A stretch of DNA of 6,355 bases from Bacillota bacterium. Lineage in GTDB: Bacteria > Bacillota > Limnochordia > Darwinibacteriales > Darwinibacteriaceae. The position numbers and the translations under genes are program-made. Location: positions 1 through 6,355 of the forward strand of contig JAAZLY010000015.1 in assembly GCA_012799115.1 (NCBI GenBank), in the 5' to 3' direction. Below the pieces are notes generated by a model. The model saw nothing but the letters and a program-made list of their open reading frames with translations. It searched no databases and was not told where the DNA came from. Below are positions 6,037 to 6,355 of this stretch, piece after piece (the first letter of the stretch is position 1; the number at the start of each line of letters is the position of its first letter).

Positions 6037-6355
6037 GTGTGGGTAGTTCCTCAAAGAAGCGTAGCATGGCTTGCCGATCTCCCTGGGGCCAGCGGGAATA
6101 GTCCTCGCCCGTCAAGTTGATCAAGTCATCCGTTACCAAAAAGACGTTCATACCAATCTGAGCTGCAACCGCATCCTCTTGAATGTCATTGCCAACCATG
6201 AGACACTCTTCCGGCCTAGCATCTATCGTGGTCAGGATCTCCCTGTAATAATCCAAATGCGGCTTGGCAAAGCGGGAGTTCTCATAGGTCGTAACCAAGT
6301 CAAAATCCTTGGGGTCAAGGCCAGCCCAGCGCATCCGCTCCACAGTAGCCACCCG
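6029..6355 (-). CDS. HAD-superfamily hydrolase, C-terminal part (5' end outside window)
   Basis: The frame is open through the right edge, leaving 108 codons that begin R-V-A-T-V-E-R-M; the GTG at 6352 is not a credible start. It is the C-terminal half of a haloacid-dehalogenase-like hydrolase. The motif III lysine is in RFAKPHLDYYREIL. Motif IV is MVGNDIQEDAVAAQIG, supplying the GND and ED acidic residues that hold Mg2+. FLVTDDLIN follows, as in many Bacillota HAD proteins of the MRWAGLDP-type. Motif I, with the nucleophilic aspartate, and the cap domain are off the window, so activity and substrate cannot be judged. Most relatives are phosphatases for small phosphorylated metabolites. Its TGA (6031-6029) lies within the ribosome binding site of the cyclase gene, showing tight coupling to it. 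Confidence 0.93.
   Translation of the reverse strand, partial: RVATVERMRWAGLDPKDFDLVTTYENSRFAKPHLDYYREILTTIDARPEECLMVGNDIQEDAVAAQIGMNVFLVTDDLINLTGEDYSRWPQGDRQAMLRFFEELPTRR

Larger units (their letters stand above)
1..6355 (-). other. Putative ten-gene co-directional operon or read-through array
   Basis: All ten genes share one strand. Gaps in transcription order from the HAD gene, with the starts preferred here, are about 5, 18 and 10 bases, then a 4-base overlap, a 1-base overlap (4 with ATG 3783), and 16, 52, 9 and 12 bases. No hairpin followed by a T run was seen between genes, and no convincing internal promoter. Both array ends lie outside the window. Co-transcription is inferred from spacing alone. 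Confidence 0.6.

Overview
The window is a compact bacterial chromosomal segment. All ten genes lie on the minus strand, so transcription runs from the right edge to the left edge. Base composition is roughly balanced (about half G+C by eye). Strong GGAGG-type ribosome binding sites precede most genes. Protein types such as a DUF5680 protein, an AadK-like adenylyltransferase, a stand-alone GyrI-like protein and a Nudix-GNAT fusion point to a member of the Bacillota (Firmicutes). No phylogenetic marker is present, so the genus cannot be named.

In transcription order the genes are: (1) the C-terminal part of a HAD-family hydrolase, cut by the right edge; (2) a cyclase/kynurenine-formamidase-family metal hydrolase; (3) a DUF5680 protein; (4) a protein with squalene-cyclase/prenyltransferase-like repeats; (5) a 75-residue two-CxxC zinc-ribbon protein; (6) a GNAT acetyltransferase; (7) a membrane M48 (Ste24/CAAX-protease type) metalloprotease; (8) a GyrI-like small-molecule-binding protein; (9) an ANT(6)/AadK-like aminoglycoside adenylyltransferase; (10) a Nudix hydrolase that runs into the start of an AAC(6')-like GNAT domain, cut by the left edge. 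The first and last genes are partial only because of the window borders.

The largest gap between genes is 52 bases (between genes 7 and 8). Two junctions (genes 4-5 and 5-6) are stop/start overlaps, and at four others the upstream stop codon lies inside or against the next gene's Shine-Dalgarno sequence. I see no convincing internal promoter or terminator, so the simplest reading is one long operon or read-through array. Most products modify, hydrolyse or bind small molecules: two acetyltransferase domains, Nudix, adenylyltransferase, HAD, cyclase and GyrI-like. This fits an accessory detoxification or resistance collection better than a single biosynthetic pathway, but that is inference.

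Two starts deserve correction. The adenylyltransferase probably begins at GTG 1408 and the cyclase at TTG 6023, because in both the Shine-Dalgarno overlaps the more upstream GTG/ATG candidates. I found no RNA gene, mobile element, CRISPR array or gene-free stretch above 300 bases. I did not find a clearly new system. The least explained part is the translationally coupled trio of toroid-repeat protein, zinc ribbon and GNAT.
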